Origin: Acetobacteraceae bacterium
Lineage (GTDB): Bacteria; Pseudomonadota; Alphaproteobacteria; Acetobacterales; Acetobacteraceae
NCBI GenBank assembly: GCA_947476855.1
Contig: CANJSR010000186.1
Coordinates: 1 to 8,860 of the forward strand
Direction: 5' to 3'
Length of the DNA stretch: 8,860 nt
The notes under the pieces are model-generated. The model was not told the origin of the DNA and did no database searches. It saw only the letters and a list, made by a program, of their open reading frames with translations. The first letter of the stretch is position 1. Each line of letters opens with the position of its first letter. The position numbers and the translations under genes were made by a program. This document shows positions 1 through 6,637 of the stretch, piece after piece.

Positions 1-1022
1 ACCGGCGCCTCAAACCCAGGGATCAACCGCTTGTAGCTGTTGGTCGAGGGATTGGTGAACGCGTTCAGCGCCTTGGCATGCTTGATGATGCCGCCGATGT
101 AGTAAAGGCAGGTTTCCGACAGGTCGGCATAGGCATTGCCGGCGAACAGCGGCTTGCCGCCCTTCCAGATCGACTGGTGGACATGCATGCCCGAGCCGTT
201 ATCGCCGTAGATCGGCTTCGGCATGAACGTCGCGGTCTTGCCATAGCTGTGGGCGACGTTGTGGACGCAGTACTTGTAGATCTGCAGGTGGTCGGCCATG
301 CGGGTCAGCGGGCCGAACTTGGTGCCGAGTTCGTGCTGGCTCTGCGCCACCTCATGGTGGTGCTTTTCGATCGCCAAGCCCATCTCTCCCATCGTGGAGA
401 GCATTTCGGCGCGGAGATCGGCTTCGCTGTCGACCGGCGGGACGGGGAAGTAGCCGCCCTTGACGGTCGGGCGGTGGCCCATGTTGCCTTCGGGGTAGTC
501 CTTCAGCGACGCCTGCGGCCCCTCGATGCTGTCGAGCTGGTAGATGCCGTAGTTTCCGCCGGTGCCGAACTTCGCGTTGTCGAAGATGAAGAACTCGGCT
601 TCCGGTCCGACATAGACGGCGTCGCCGATGCCGGAGGCCTTGACGTAGGCTTCGGCCTTCTTGGCGGTGCCGCGCGGGTCGCGGGAATAGGATTGGCCCG
701 TCGAGGGCTCAATGATGTCGCAGATGATGATCATCTGGGACTTCGCCGAGAACGGGTCCATGACCGCGGTATCGGGGTCCAGCATCAGGATCATGTCGGA
801 CTCGTTGATCGCCTTCCAGCCGGCGATCGAGGAGCCGTCGAACATGATGCCGTCGCGGAACACGTCCTCATCAATGGTCGAGACGTGCTGGGCGGTGTGA
901 TGCCACTTGCCGCGGGGATCGGTGAACCGCAGGTCCACGTATTCCACCGAGTTTTCCTTCAGCATCTCCAGCACCTTGGCCACGCCGGAGCTGGAAGTCG
1001 CGCCTGTCGGCTTCTTCGCCAT
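1..1022 (-). CDS. glnA: Glutamine synthetase type I, 3' end cut by window edge
   Basis: Glutamine synthetase makes glutamine from glutamate, ammonia and ATP as a cytoplasmic dodecamer. I read 340 codons from ATG at 1022 down to the window edge; the usual length is about 470, so roughly 130 residues lie outside. Visible marks are an N-terminal [17 protein letters not shown] stretch, [11 protein letters not shown], the metal-binding PEAEFF (Glu141, Glu143), the [11 protein letters not shown] glutamate-binding loop, and [17 protein letters not shown] at the cut. The adenylylation tyrosine lies beyond the edge and cannot be judged. The start is supported by AGGGA (plus-strand 1032-1036) nine bases upstream and by the family N-terminus; the first dozen residues form a short Lys/Thr/Ser-rich extension. 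It follows glnB on the same strand after 159 bases that contain three stem-loops. Very confident of the family. Confidence 0.97.
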   Translation of the reverse strand, partial: MAKKPTGATSSSGVAKVLEMLKENSVEYVDLRFTDPRGKWHHTAQHVSTIDEDVFRDGIMFDGSSIAGWKAINESDMILMLDPDTAVMDPFSAKSQMIIICDIIEPSTGQSYSRDPRGTAKKAEAYVKASGIGDAVYVGPEAEFFIFDNAKFGTGGNYGIYQLDSIEGPQASLKDYPEGNMGHRPTVKGGYFPVPPVDSEADLRAEMLSTMGEMGLAIEKHHHEVAQSQHELGTKFGPLTRMADHLQIYKYCVHNVAHSYGKTATFMPKPIYGDNGSGMHVHQSIWKGGKPLFAGNAYADLSETCLYYIGGIIKHAKALNAFTNPSTNSYKRLIPGFEAP

Positions 1023-1181
1023 GCCTGTTTATCCCTGTCCTTCGTCCAGATCGCCGTTTCGATATCGTCCCGAGGGACGAACGGCGTGGTCATGGGTCCG
1101 CACCACGCGAACCCCATGGGCCGGCCCCTCTACCCGGTTCCGCCAGGGGCCGATAGCGGTTGTTACGGCATCGCCGCCGGT
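1023..1181 (-). promoter_or_regulatory. glnB-glnA intergenic region with three consecutive stem-loops
   Basis: The 159-base gap between glnB and glnA holds three perfect inverted repeats in a row: 1122-1129 with 1145-1152 (8 bp, 15-base loop), 1084-1090 with 1102-1108 (7 bp, 11-base loop) and 1065-1071 with 1074-1080 (7 bp, 2-base gap, or 6 bp with a 4-base CGAG loop). A further pair, 1091-1096 with 1113-1118, would compete with the second. None is followed by a U-tract on the minus strand, so these are not ordinary intrinsic terminators. They may be transcript-processing or stabilising structures that set the glnB:glnA ratio. That role is inference; the repeats are seen directly. Confidence 0.55.
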
Positions 1182-1556
<375 letters not shown>

Positions 1557-1609
1557 TCAGACTGCGTGGCGCCGGCTGACGATCAGCACCATGAACAGTG
1601 GGGCTAGTT

Positions 1610-1625
1610 TGCACGTAGCGTGCCA
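1610..1625 (-). promoter_or_regulatory. Sigma-54 (-24/-12) promoter of glnB-glnA
   Basis: Read on the minus strand the sequence is TGGCACGCTACGTGCA. It has the invariant GG and GC exactly ten bases apart and matches the sigma-54 consensus (TGGCACR-N4-TTGCW type) at nearly all fixed positions, the G before TGCA replacing one T. Transcription would start near 1599, leaving an untranslated leader of about 80 bases before glnB. This predicts activation by NtrC under nitrogen limitation, as known for glnBA operons of Rhodospirillum and Azospirillum. I did not find a canonical NtrC enhancer (GCAC-N7-GTGC) upstream by eye. A GCAC-N5-GTGC inverted repeat (1611-1623) lies inside the promoter itself. 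Confidence 0.75.
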
Positions 1626-1764
1626 GTCTTCAATGCGGAACACGGGCCGGGACGCTTTATGCGTCGATTTGCCGGATTTGGGGGTGGCGGCCGGGGTATC
1701 GGACGGGACGGCCCGGGCGGTCACGGGGCGGACCCGTACTGCCATCGAAATAGCCAGTACCCGG

Positions 1765-1781
1765 GCGGGCAGATTGCCCGC
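1765..1781. promoter_or_regulatory. 17-bp palindrome in the divergent glnB/aminotransferase region
   Basis: GCGGGCA-GAT-TGCCCGC is a perfect 7-bp inverted repeat with a 3-base centre, about 140 bases upstream of both the sigma-54 promoter and the aminotransferase start. It could be the operator of a dimeric regulator, or a short hairpin; CTTTCC follows on the plus strand but there is no true T-run. No regulator can be named. Confidence 0.3.
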
Positions 1782-1923
1782 TTTCCAGGCAGGGCATGAG
1801 ACGAAATTATTCGCTCCCCCTTGCCTGTTTCACGCGCTGGCGGATCGTCCGGTTGGTCTTTGCAGCGAGCCGCGGAGGCTCTACCACTCCCGCCCCATCA
1901 CGGAACGGCAGGGCGGCTTCAGA

Positions 1924-3099
1924 ATGCGTTCGGCGAACACCTATCTCGGGTCCATCGGCACGACGATCTTCACGGTCATGTCGGCGCTCGCGAATGAGCA
2001 TAAGTCGATCAACCTCGGCCAGGGGTTCCCCGATACCGAGGGGCCGGCGGATGTCGTGGCCTTTGCCGCCGAGGCGCTGAAGGACGGGCGGAACCAGTAT
2101 CCGCCGATGCCCGGCGTGCCCGAATTGCGCCAGGCGGTGGCGCGGGCGAACCAGCGATTCTACGGGCTGGATGTCGACTGGGCGAGCGAGGTCACCGTGA
2201 CCTCGGGCGCGACGGAGGCGCTGGCGGCGAGCCTTATGGCCGTGGTCAATCCGGGCGACGAGGTCGTGCTGATCGAGCCACTGTACGACACCTATGTCCC
2301 GATGGTGCGGATGCTGGGCGCGATCCCCAGGCTGGTGCGCCTGTCGCCGCCGCACTGGGACCTGCCGCACGCTGAACTGGAGGCGGCATTTGGGCCGAAG
2401 ACGAAGGCGATCCTGTTCAACTCGCCCATGAACCCGTGCAGCAAGGTGTTCACGGCCGAGGAGCTGGGCGTCATCGCGAGCCTGGTCGAGAAATGGGACA
2501 CCTACGCCATCTGCGACGAGGTCTACGAACACCTGCTCTTCGACGGCGCTCGGCATATCCCGCTGATGACGTTCCCGGGGATGCGAAACCGCTGCATGCG
2601 GATCGGCAGCGCGGGGAAGACGTTTTCGCTGACCGGGTGGAAGGTCGGCTATGTCACCGCGGCGCCGAACCTGACGCCCTTGGTGCAGAAGGCGCACCAG
2701 AACCTGACCTTCACGACGGCACCCAACCTGCAACGGGCGGTCGCGGTCGGGCTGGAGAAGGACGACGCCTATTTCGCGTCTCTGGCCAACACGTTGCAGG
2801 ACCGGCGTGACCAGTTGGCGGCAGGCCTGACCGAGATCGGGCTGCGCGTGCTGCCAACCCAGGGGACGTATTTCATCACGACGGACTTCGCGCCCCTGGC
2901 GGCCCGGGTGGGCTTCAACGGCGATGACGTGGCGTTCTGCCGGCACATCACGGAGAAGGCTGGCGTGACCGCGATCCCGGTGACGGCCTTCTACGACGGC
3001 CCGGACGCGCCGCGGCACTATGCGCGGTTCGCGTTCTGCAAGCGGCCGGAAGTGCTGGAGGAGGCGATCCGGCGGTTGAAGGTGCATTTCGGGGGGTGA
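1924..3099 (+). CDS. Class I/II PLP-dependent aminotransferase (KAT/MetAT/DapC-like)
   Basis: A 391-residue fold-type I aminotransferase. The ATG at 1924 was chosen because AGGGCGG (1910-1916) lies seven bases upstream and the protein then starts like its family; the open frame continues upstream to 1393 without coding character. Landmarks in order: LGQGFPDTEGP near residue 32, TSGATEAL, the Asn170 region NSPMNPCSKVF, Asp198 and Tyr201 in CDEVYEH (contacts to the PLP ring), the Schiff-base Lys232 in SAGKTFSLTGWKVGY, and Arg368 in ARFAFCK (substrate carboxylate). The pattern is that of kynurenine/glutamine/methionine aminotransferases and N-succinyldiaminopimelate aminotransferases; substrate cannot be decided from sequence. 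An oddity is NPCS where most relatives have NPTG or NPxA. It is monocistronic, divergent from glnB, and ends just before palindromic repeats. The family is certain, the substrate unknown. Confidence 0.92.
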   Translation: MRSANTYLGSIGTTIFTVMSALANEHKSINLGQGFPDTEGPADVVAFAAEALKDGRNQYPPMPGVPELRQAVARANQRFYGLDVDWASEVTVTSGATEALAASLMAVVNPGDEVVLIEPLYDTYVPMVRMLGAIPRLVRLSPPHWDLPHAELEAAFGPKTKAILFNSPMNPCSKVFTAEELGVIASLVEKWDTYAICDEVYEHLLFDGARHIPLMTFPGMRNRCMRIGSAGKTFSLTGWKVGYVTAAPNLTPLVQKAHQNLTFTTAPNLQRAVAVGLEKDDAYFASLANTLQDRRDQLAAGLTEIGLRVLPTQGTYFITTDFAPLAARVGFNGDDVAFCRHITEKAGVTAIPVTAFYDGPDAPRHYARFAFCKRPEVLEEAIRRLKVHFGG

Positions 3100-3155
3100 T
3101 GGGCGCGCTTCTCCACCCACCCGGAACCTGCCCCGGCGTGATGCGGGCAACCGCC

Positions 3156-3292
3156 CCGTCATCCCGGCCCTGTGCCGGGACCTATCGCGGCAGGGTGTGG
3201 GGGACGGCGCTCAAGCCGGCGCTGCCAGAGTCTATCGGGGTCAAGCGCGGCAGGGTGCGGAAGATGGTCCCGGCACGATGCCGGCATGACGG
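3156..3292. repeat. Composite palindromic (REP/BIME-like) element
   Basis: Two 27-base arms, 3156-3182 and 3266-3292, are inverted copies matching at 23 of 27 positions. Each arm also folds by itself: CCCGGC-CCTGT-GCCGGG at 3163-3179, and a 5-bp CCGGC/GCCGG hairpin in the right arm. Between them CGCGGCAGGGTG occurs twice as a direct repeat (3186-3197 and 3246-3257), exactly 60 bases apart. The arms have the 'CCGTCATnCCGG...CCGGGA' form of extragenic palindromes common in Alphaproteobacteria. The element fills the gap between two convergent genes, where it may end transcripts or be a small non-autonomous mobile element. No transposase is present. Confidence 0.7.
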
Positions 3293-3310
3293 TTGGGGGT
3301 GGCGGGGGGC

Positions 3311-4114
3311 TCACCCCGCCCGGGCAAACCTTGTCCCGGGCGCGGGGGGTGTTTCCGGCGGGCCGGCGAAGCACTGCGCGAGGCTCATCCACGTTCGCGC
3401 CGGTTCCCCCGTCACGCGCAGCGCCGTATCGGCGACGTTGCGGGTCTGGGTGACCACCTGGCAGAATTCCAGGGCGCTGCCCTCGACGCGGTTTTCGGTC
3501 GAGGGATCGTTCCAGGTCCAGTCGGAACCATCCGGCGCGGCCAAGCGCACATGCGGCGCGGGTCCGGGCACGGGCTGCTGGCGGTTGGCGAAGGTCCAGC
3601 CATAGGTGCGGACGCCGATCTCGGCGATCTGGCGCAGGCGGTTGGTGGCCGGCCGTGTCGTCCCCATCAGGTCGTAGATCGCCTGGCCATGCGCCCAGGT
3701 CTCCATCTGGCGGGCGGTCGTGAACATCCGCAGGCTCATGTCGGGCCCGGCCCATTTGAGGCGGGTTTCCGTGGGCAGGGCCGCGAGCCGGTCGGCCAGG
3801 CCATGGGCGGTTTCCAGCCAGCGTGCGCGGAGCTTCGGCCCGACCAGGTCGCCCATCCGGTGGCGGGTTTCCTGGATGCGGGTCATGCCCTGGTCGCGGA
3901 GCGCCTGGACCTCGGCGCGCAGGCGGGTGAAGGCCTCGGGCGACTCGACCGAGGCCGCGGCCATCAGGTCCCCGCTATGCAGGTGCTGGATGACGTCGTT
4001 CACCGTCCAGCGCTTGAACTGGGTTTCGCGGTCCCAGTCCGGGTCCTTCAGCGTGACCAGCAGGTCGTGCAGCGCGTCCGTCTCGGCGCGGAAGTCGATA
4101 GCTTGTGGCAGCAT
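3311..4114 (-). CDS. TIGR03084-like metal-binding protein (DinB / maleylpyruvate isomerase fold)
   Basis: A 267-residue protein resembling the TIGR03084 group, which has an N-terminal four-helix bundle like mycothiol-dependent maleylpyruvate isomerase (DinB superfamily) and a C-terminal domain of unknown role. The likely divalent-metal triad is visible: His44 (in WTVNDVIQHLHSGD), Glu138 and His142 (in RQMETWAHGQ), the spacing of the maleylpyruvate isomerase site. The C-terminal half has VRTYGWTFANR and a polar stretch around WTWNDPS. The ATG at 4114 is preceded by AGGGGGA at good distance; a longer frame to 4189 would run into the upstream gene and is not needed. It begins 25 bases after the stop of the cation transporter, so it is probably co-transcribed with it. 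The final residues (PGTRFARAG) are encoded by a palindromic repeat. The biochemical reaction is unknown; a thiol-dependent transferase or isomerase role is only possible. Confidence 0.78.
   Translation of the reverse strand: MLPQAIDFRAETDALHDLLVTLKDPDWDRETQFKRWTVNDVIQHLHSGDLMAAASVESPEAFTRLRAEVQALRDQGMTRIQETRHRMGDLVGPKLRARWLETAHGLADRLAALPTETRLKWAGPDMSLRMFTTARQMETWAHGQAIYDLMGTTRPATNRLRQIAEIGVRTYGWTFANRQQPVPGPAPHVRLAAPDGSDWTWNDPSTENRVEGSALEFCQVVTQTRNVADTALRVTGEPARTWMSLAQCFAGPPETPPAPGTRFARAG
3317..3342. repeat. Palindrome overlapping the 3' end of the DinB-fold gene
   Basis: CGCCCGGG (3317-3324) pairs perfectly with CCCGGGCG (3335-3342) across a 10-base loop. It resembles the neighbouring extragenic palindromes. 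It lies inside the final codons of the minus-strand gene ending at 3311, so it encodes most of that protein's last residues. It could act as a hairpin that protects or terminates the minus-strand message, but no T-tract follows. Confidence 0.6.
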
Positions 4115-4139
4115 GGTCGGTTCCCCCTGTTTGCAGTCG

Positions 4140-5045
4140 TTATAGCACCGGAACGCCGCGTTGCTTGGCCTTGTCCTCCGGCTCCACATGGATCGTGACG
4201 ATCAACTCACCCATCTCGGTCCGCAGCGCGTCCTCGATCCGGTCGCAGATCTGGTGCGACTCCGCGACGGTCATCGCGCCGGGGACGACCAAATGGAAAT
4301 CGAGGAAGCTGATTCGTCCGGCCTGACGCGTCCGCAGGTCATGGATCTCGATCGCCCCGCTCGCGGCCTCCGCCACGATCTCTCGGATCCGGGTCACGAT
4401 CGCGGCGTCGGGGGCGGCATCCATCAGGCCGGCGGCGGAGCGGGATATCATCGAGACGCCGGCCCAGCAGACATAGACGCCGGTCAGGCCAGCAACGATC
4501 GGATCGAGAATGACATAGCCGGTGACGATCGCGGCGGTGACCCCCGCGGCGACGCCGACCGAGGTGATGACATCCGACATCAGATGCATCCCGTCGGCAT
4601 TCAGCGTGGGCGAACGCAGGCGCCGAGCGGCGCGCAGCAGTACGAGCGCCCAGGCGCCGTTCATCCCAGTGGCAAGGGCATTGAGCGCAAGGCCCAGCCA
4701 CGGTGCCTCAAACGCCCGGGGGTTGAGCCAAGCGTTCCAGGCATGATCGAAGATCGACAGCGCGGCGAGGACGATCAGCACGCCCTCGATCGTGGCCGCG
4801 AAGAACTCGGCCTTGTCATGGCCATAGGGATGGTTGGCGTCGGCGGGGCGGGCGGCAATGCGGAGCGCGATCAGGGCCACGACGCTGGCGGCGACGTTGA
4901 CGATGCTCTCCAGCGCGTCGGAATAGAGCGCGACGCTGCCGGTCACCCACCAGGCGGCGGTCTTCAGGCCGAGGACGACGCAGCCGATCAGGATGGTGAA
5001 GCGGGCGATGTATTCGGCGGTCATCGCCGGCCGGGGGAGGGTCAT
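4140..5045 (-). CDS. Cation diffusion facilitator, YiiP/FieF-like
   Basis: A 301-residue inner-membrane metal/proton antiporter that exports divalent cations (Zn, Fe, Mn, Co or similar). It has the family layout: membrane segments from about residue 13, then HPYGHDKAE at 72-80, the TM5 motif HLMSD (His154, Asp158), and a cytoplasmic ferredoxin-like domain with HDLRTRQAG (His235), His251, His264 and IHVEPED (His286), which closely follow the regulatory metal sites of E. coli YiiP. In TM2 the sequence is YSDALESIVN, so the usual D-x3-D or H-x3-D site aligns with Glu46 and Asn50. This is an unusual transport site, and metal specificity should not be assumed. The ATG at 5045 overlaps the upstream stop as ATGA, which implies translational coupling to the racemase-family gene and favours this start over Met8. 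Confidence 0.9.
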   Translation of the reverse strand: MTLPRPAMTAEYIARFTILIGCVVLGLKTAAWWVTGSVALYSDALESIVNVAASVVALIALRIAARPADANHPYGHDKAEFFAATIEGVLIVLAALSIFDHAWNAWLNPRAFEAPWLGLALNALATGMNGAWALVLLRAARRLRSPTLNADGMHLMSDVITSVGVAAGVTAAIVTGYVILDPIVAGLTGVYVCWAGVSMISRSAAGLMDAAPDAAIVTRIREIVAEAASGAIEIHDLRTRQAGRISFLDFHLVVPGAMTVAESHQICDRIEDALRTEMGELIVTIHVEPEDKAKQRGVPVL

Positions 5046-5689
5046 GCGAGCGTCAGCGCCATGCCCACGGCGATGGCGGCGGCGGCCTGGCAGGGCTCGA
5101 TGACCGGCAGGCCGGTGGCCTGTTGGATCGCGTCGCGGTGGTGCGCCATGCCGGTGCAGCCGAAGATCACGGTCTGTGCGCCCATCGCGCCCAGTTCCCG
5201 GGCGGCGGCGATCAGGTGGGCGCGCGCGGCGGCGGGGTCCAACAGCGTGTCCATGGTGGTGTTCAGCGCGACCTCTCCGGCTAGGCGGTGCTCAAGGCCC
5301 ATGGCCCGCAGCGCGGTCATGTGCCGGCCCTTGGAGGCATCGACGATCGCGATGACCCCGAACTGTTCCGCGCGGGCGGCGGCGGTGGCGACGGCGGAGC
5401 GGAAGACGCCAAGGACGGGACGGTCGGTGGTGGCGCGCGCGGCCTCGATCCCCGGGTCGGAGGCGCAGGCGACGACGTAGATGTCGGCCTGGTTGGTCTC
5501 GATATGGCGGCAGAGGGGTTCGACGGCGCCGTGCCAATCCCGCCAGGAGTAGATGGCGGGCGGGCCGCCATGCAGGGTCGCGACCTCGATCGCCGGGCCG
5601 CCGGGGAAGCGGAAGGGGGCGATGGCGTCGTCGATGCCGGCGGAGCACGCGGTGGAATGATTGGGGTTGATGATCAGGATGCGGGGCAT
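5042..5689 (-). CDS. Asp/Glu/hydantoin racemase family protein
   Basis: A 215-residue cytoplasmic protein of the Asp/Glu/hydantoin racemase superfamily (PF01177). It opens with ILIINPNHST, the typical family start, and carries both expected catalytic cysteines: Cys75 in VVACASDPGI and Cys178 in FGCTGMAH, each placed as in two-base cofactor-independent racemases. GVIAIVDASKGRHM near 111-124 and PVIEPCQAA near the end also fit. Likely activity is racemisation of an amino acid or hydantoin, but family members include decarboxylase- and isomerase-type enzymes, so the substrate is open. The ATG at 5689 starts the conserved core; an in-frame TTG at 5725 would add twelve Pro-rich residues. The sequence just before the ATG is pyrimidine-rich with no Shine-Dalgarno, so translation may depend on upstream genes. 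It overlaps the cation transporter gene by four bases and starts 44 bases after the vapC reading frame. Confidence 0.85.
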   Translation of the reverse strand: MPRILIINPNHSTACSAGIDDAIAPFRFPGGPAIEVATLHGGPPAIYSWRDWHGAVEPLCRHIETNQADIYVVACASDPGIEAARATTDRPVLGVFRSAVATAAARAEQFGVIAIVDASKGRHMTALRAMGLEHRLAGEVALNTTMDTLLDPAAARAHLIAAARELGAMGAQTVIFGCTGMAHHRDAIQQATGLPVIEPCQAAAAIAVGMALTLA

Positions 5690-5733
5690 GGGGGGAAGAT
5701 GCGCCGGTCGAGGGGGTGGGGGCAATGTTGGTT

Positions 5734-6159
5734 TCAGCCGACGACGCCGAACGCCGGCGGCGCGATCAGGGAGAGGGTGGGAAAATAGGTTCGGTAACGC
5801 GCGGCATCCCGGGTCAGCAAGCGATGGCCGGCGATGACCGCGTGGGCGCCGATCAGGAAATCCGGCAGGGTCGTGTGCTTCGTGCCGCCTCGGCGGCGAT
5901 AGGCGAGATGCACCTAGCCGGCGAGGAAGGCGGCCTCATACGGAATGGCTTCCTGCATGATCAGGTCCTTGGGCAGGGCGTCTTCCAGGTCCTCGATACG
6001 GGTGTAGCGAACCGAGACCTCGGCGTAGACGATCGCGTTGATCACCAGCGGCGCGCGGTCAGCGATGCGTTCGAGCATGGTCGCGGACCAGTCGAACCAC
6101 AGCGGGTCCTGGGTCATGACGTCGAGCAGCACGTTGCTGTCGACGAGGACGGCGGTCAC
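5734..6159 (-). pseudogene. vapC: VapC-family PIN-domain toxin interrupted by one amber codon
   Basis: The reading frame starts at GTG 6159, directly after the antitoxin stop, and encodes a PIN-domain ribonuclease. After 81 codons it meets TAG at 5914-5916 and then continues in the same frame, without any shift, to TGA at 5734-5736. Counting the amber as one codon, the product would be 141 residues. All four PIN acidic residues are present: Asp7 (VDSNVLLD) and Glu47 (YAEVSVR) before the stop, Asp100 ([10 protein letters not shown]) and Asp118 (LLTRDAARY) after it. So the only damage is a single nonsense codon, probably from AAG (Lys) or CAG (Gln). As read, the 81-residue product lacks half the active site and should be inactive. 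The codon right after the TAG is GTG, so restart giving a two-piece PIN domain cannot be excluded, but I see no ribosome binding site. Sequencing error is the other explanation. Confidence 0.85.
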
Positions 6160-6393
6160 TCAGTCGTCCCGGGTCAGCGCCATGATCGCGTCGGTGGTCA
6201 TGGCGACATCGCCTCGGCCGCGGAGATGGGCGACGAGGCGCGCACCCCGGTTGCGGGTCGTGGCGGACGCGGCGGGCAGGATGCGCACGGCTTCCCCATC
6301 GAATTCGAAGGCGACCTCGGTGTTGGGCATGAGGCCGGCTTGTTCGCGGATCGCGATGGGGATGGTGACCTGGCCCTTGGAGGTGATGCGCAT
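6160..6393 (-). CDS. vapB: AbrB/SpoVT-type antitoxin (VapB)
   Basis: A 77-residue antitoxin whose N-terminus, MRITSKGQVTIPIAIREQAG, is the swapped-hairpin AbrB/MazE DNA-binding domain; the C-terminal half (RLVAHLRGRGDVAMTTDAI) is the toxin-binding tail type seen with PIN toxins. It would neutralise VapC and repress its own promoter. The ATG at 6393 has AAGGA about eight bases upstream; the longer open frame to 6540 crosses a C-rich promoter-like segment and is not coding. The TGA stop (6162-6160) abuts the GTG of vapC with no gap, the usual toxin-antitoxin arrangement. The antitoxin is intact although its toxin is interrupted, so it may persist as an autonomous repressor. Confidence 0.88.
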   Translation of the reverse strand: MRITSKGQVTIPIAIREQAGLMPNTEVAFEFDGEAVRILPAASATTRNRGARLVAHLRGRGDVAMTTDAIMALTRDD

Positions 6394-6402
6394 GGGGGCG
6401 TC

Positions 6403-6448
6403 CTTACTCTTGCCGGTAAGAATTAGGGGGTGGGGTGGGGGATGGCAA
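6403..6448 (-). promoter_or_regulatory. Candidate vapBC promoter and operator
   Basis: On the minus strand TTGCCA (6448-6443) resembles a -35 box (5 of 6). At 17 bases comes TAATTC (6425-6420), a weak -10; CCTAAT (6427-6422) fits better but at 15 bases. An inverted repeat CTTAC/GTAAG (6403-6407 with 6416-6420) lies between this and the ATG and overlaps the Shine-Dalgarno, a sensible place for VapB autorepression. A second inverted pair, ATTAGGG/CCCTAAT (6422-6428 with 6462-6468), brackets the promoter. All are read by eye and untested. Confidence 0.4.
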
Positions 6449-6453
6449 GGGGG
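6426..6453 (+). other. G-quadruplex-forming motif in the vapBC promoter spacer
   Basis: The plus strand has four G-runs of five, four, five and five bases, separated by T, T and ATGGCAA. This meets the strict four-tetrad quadruplex rule with loops of 1, 1 and 7. The first three runs lie exactly between the candidate -35 and -10 of the minus-strand vapBC promoter. The motif also sits at the border where the sequence turns AT-rich. Confidence 0.6.
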
Positions 6454-6637
6454 TGTGGATTCCCTAATCTTGGGACGACGATTACCCTGGGGTTCGCATT
6501 CCGTTGCGGAAATCCAATCAGTCGCCAAATCCACGCGCATTCCTGTTCAGGGCCTGACTCGTGTATAGTATGCAAGGATCGACCAATGTCACCAGAAGGT
6601 CGAAGGAGCAAGACCACCGCTAGAGAGGCCGGTCGAT
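6454..6637 (+). other. Non-coding upstream region of the HNH-type gene
   Basis: About 180 bases of lower-GC sequence between the vapBC promoter and the leader ORF. TATAGT at 6564-6569 is a fair -10 box for plus-strand transcription, but no good -35 lies at the right distance. ATCGACC (6578-6584) can pair either with GGTCGA at 6598-6603 or with GGTCGAT at 6631-6637, giving two mutually exclusive hairpins just before the possible leader start. No tRNA or known RNA family was recognised. Confidence 0.3.

Noticed and set aside
1557..1745. 62-codon minus-strand frame ahead of glnB
   Set aside because: Covers the sigma-54 promoter, has Arg/Ala/Pro-biased composition and no recognisable start signal.
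1807..3162. 451-codon open frame on the minus strand
   Set aside because: Lies antisense to the aminotransferase gene, is very rich in Arg and Gln, and shows no motif.
3156..3292. CRISPR-like repeats
   Set aside because: The two arms are inverted rather than direct, and only one direct 12-base repeat pair exists; there are no regular spacers.
4161..5480. 439-codon plus-strand frame
   Set aside because: Antisense to the cation transporter and racemase-family genes, both with clear family motifs.
6489..6512. tRNA T-arm-like GGTTCGCATTCC, with a TTCCG/CGGAA mini-hairpin
   Set aside because: No acceptor, D or anticodon arms around it, so not a tRNA. It might be an integration scar, but no second copy was found near pyrC.
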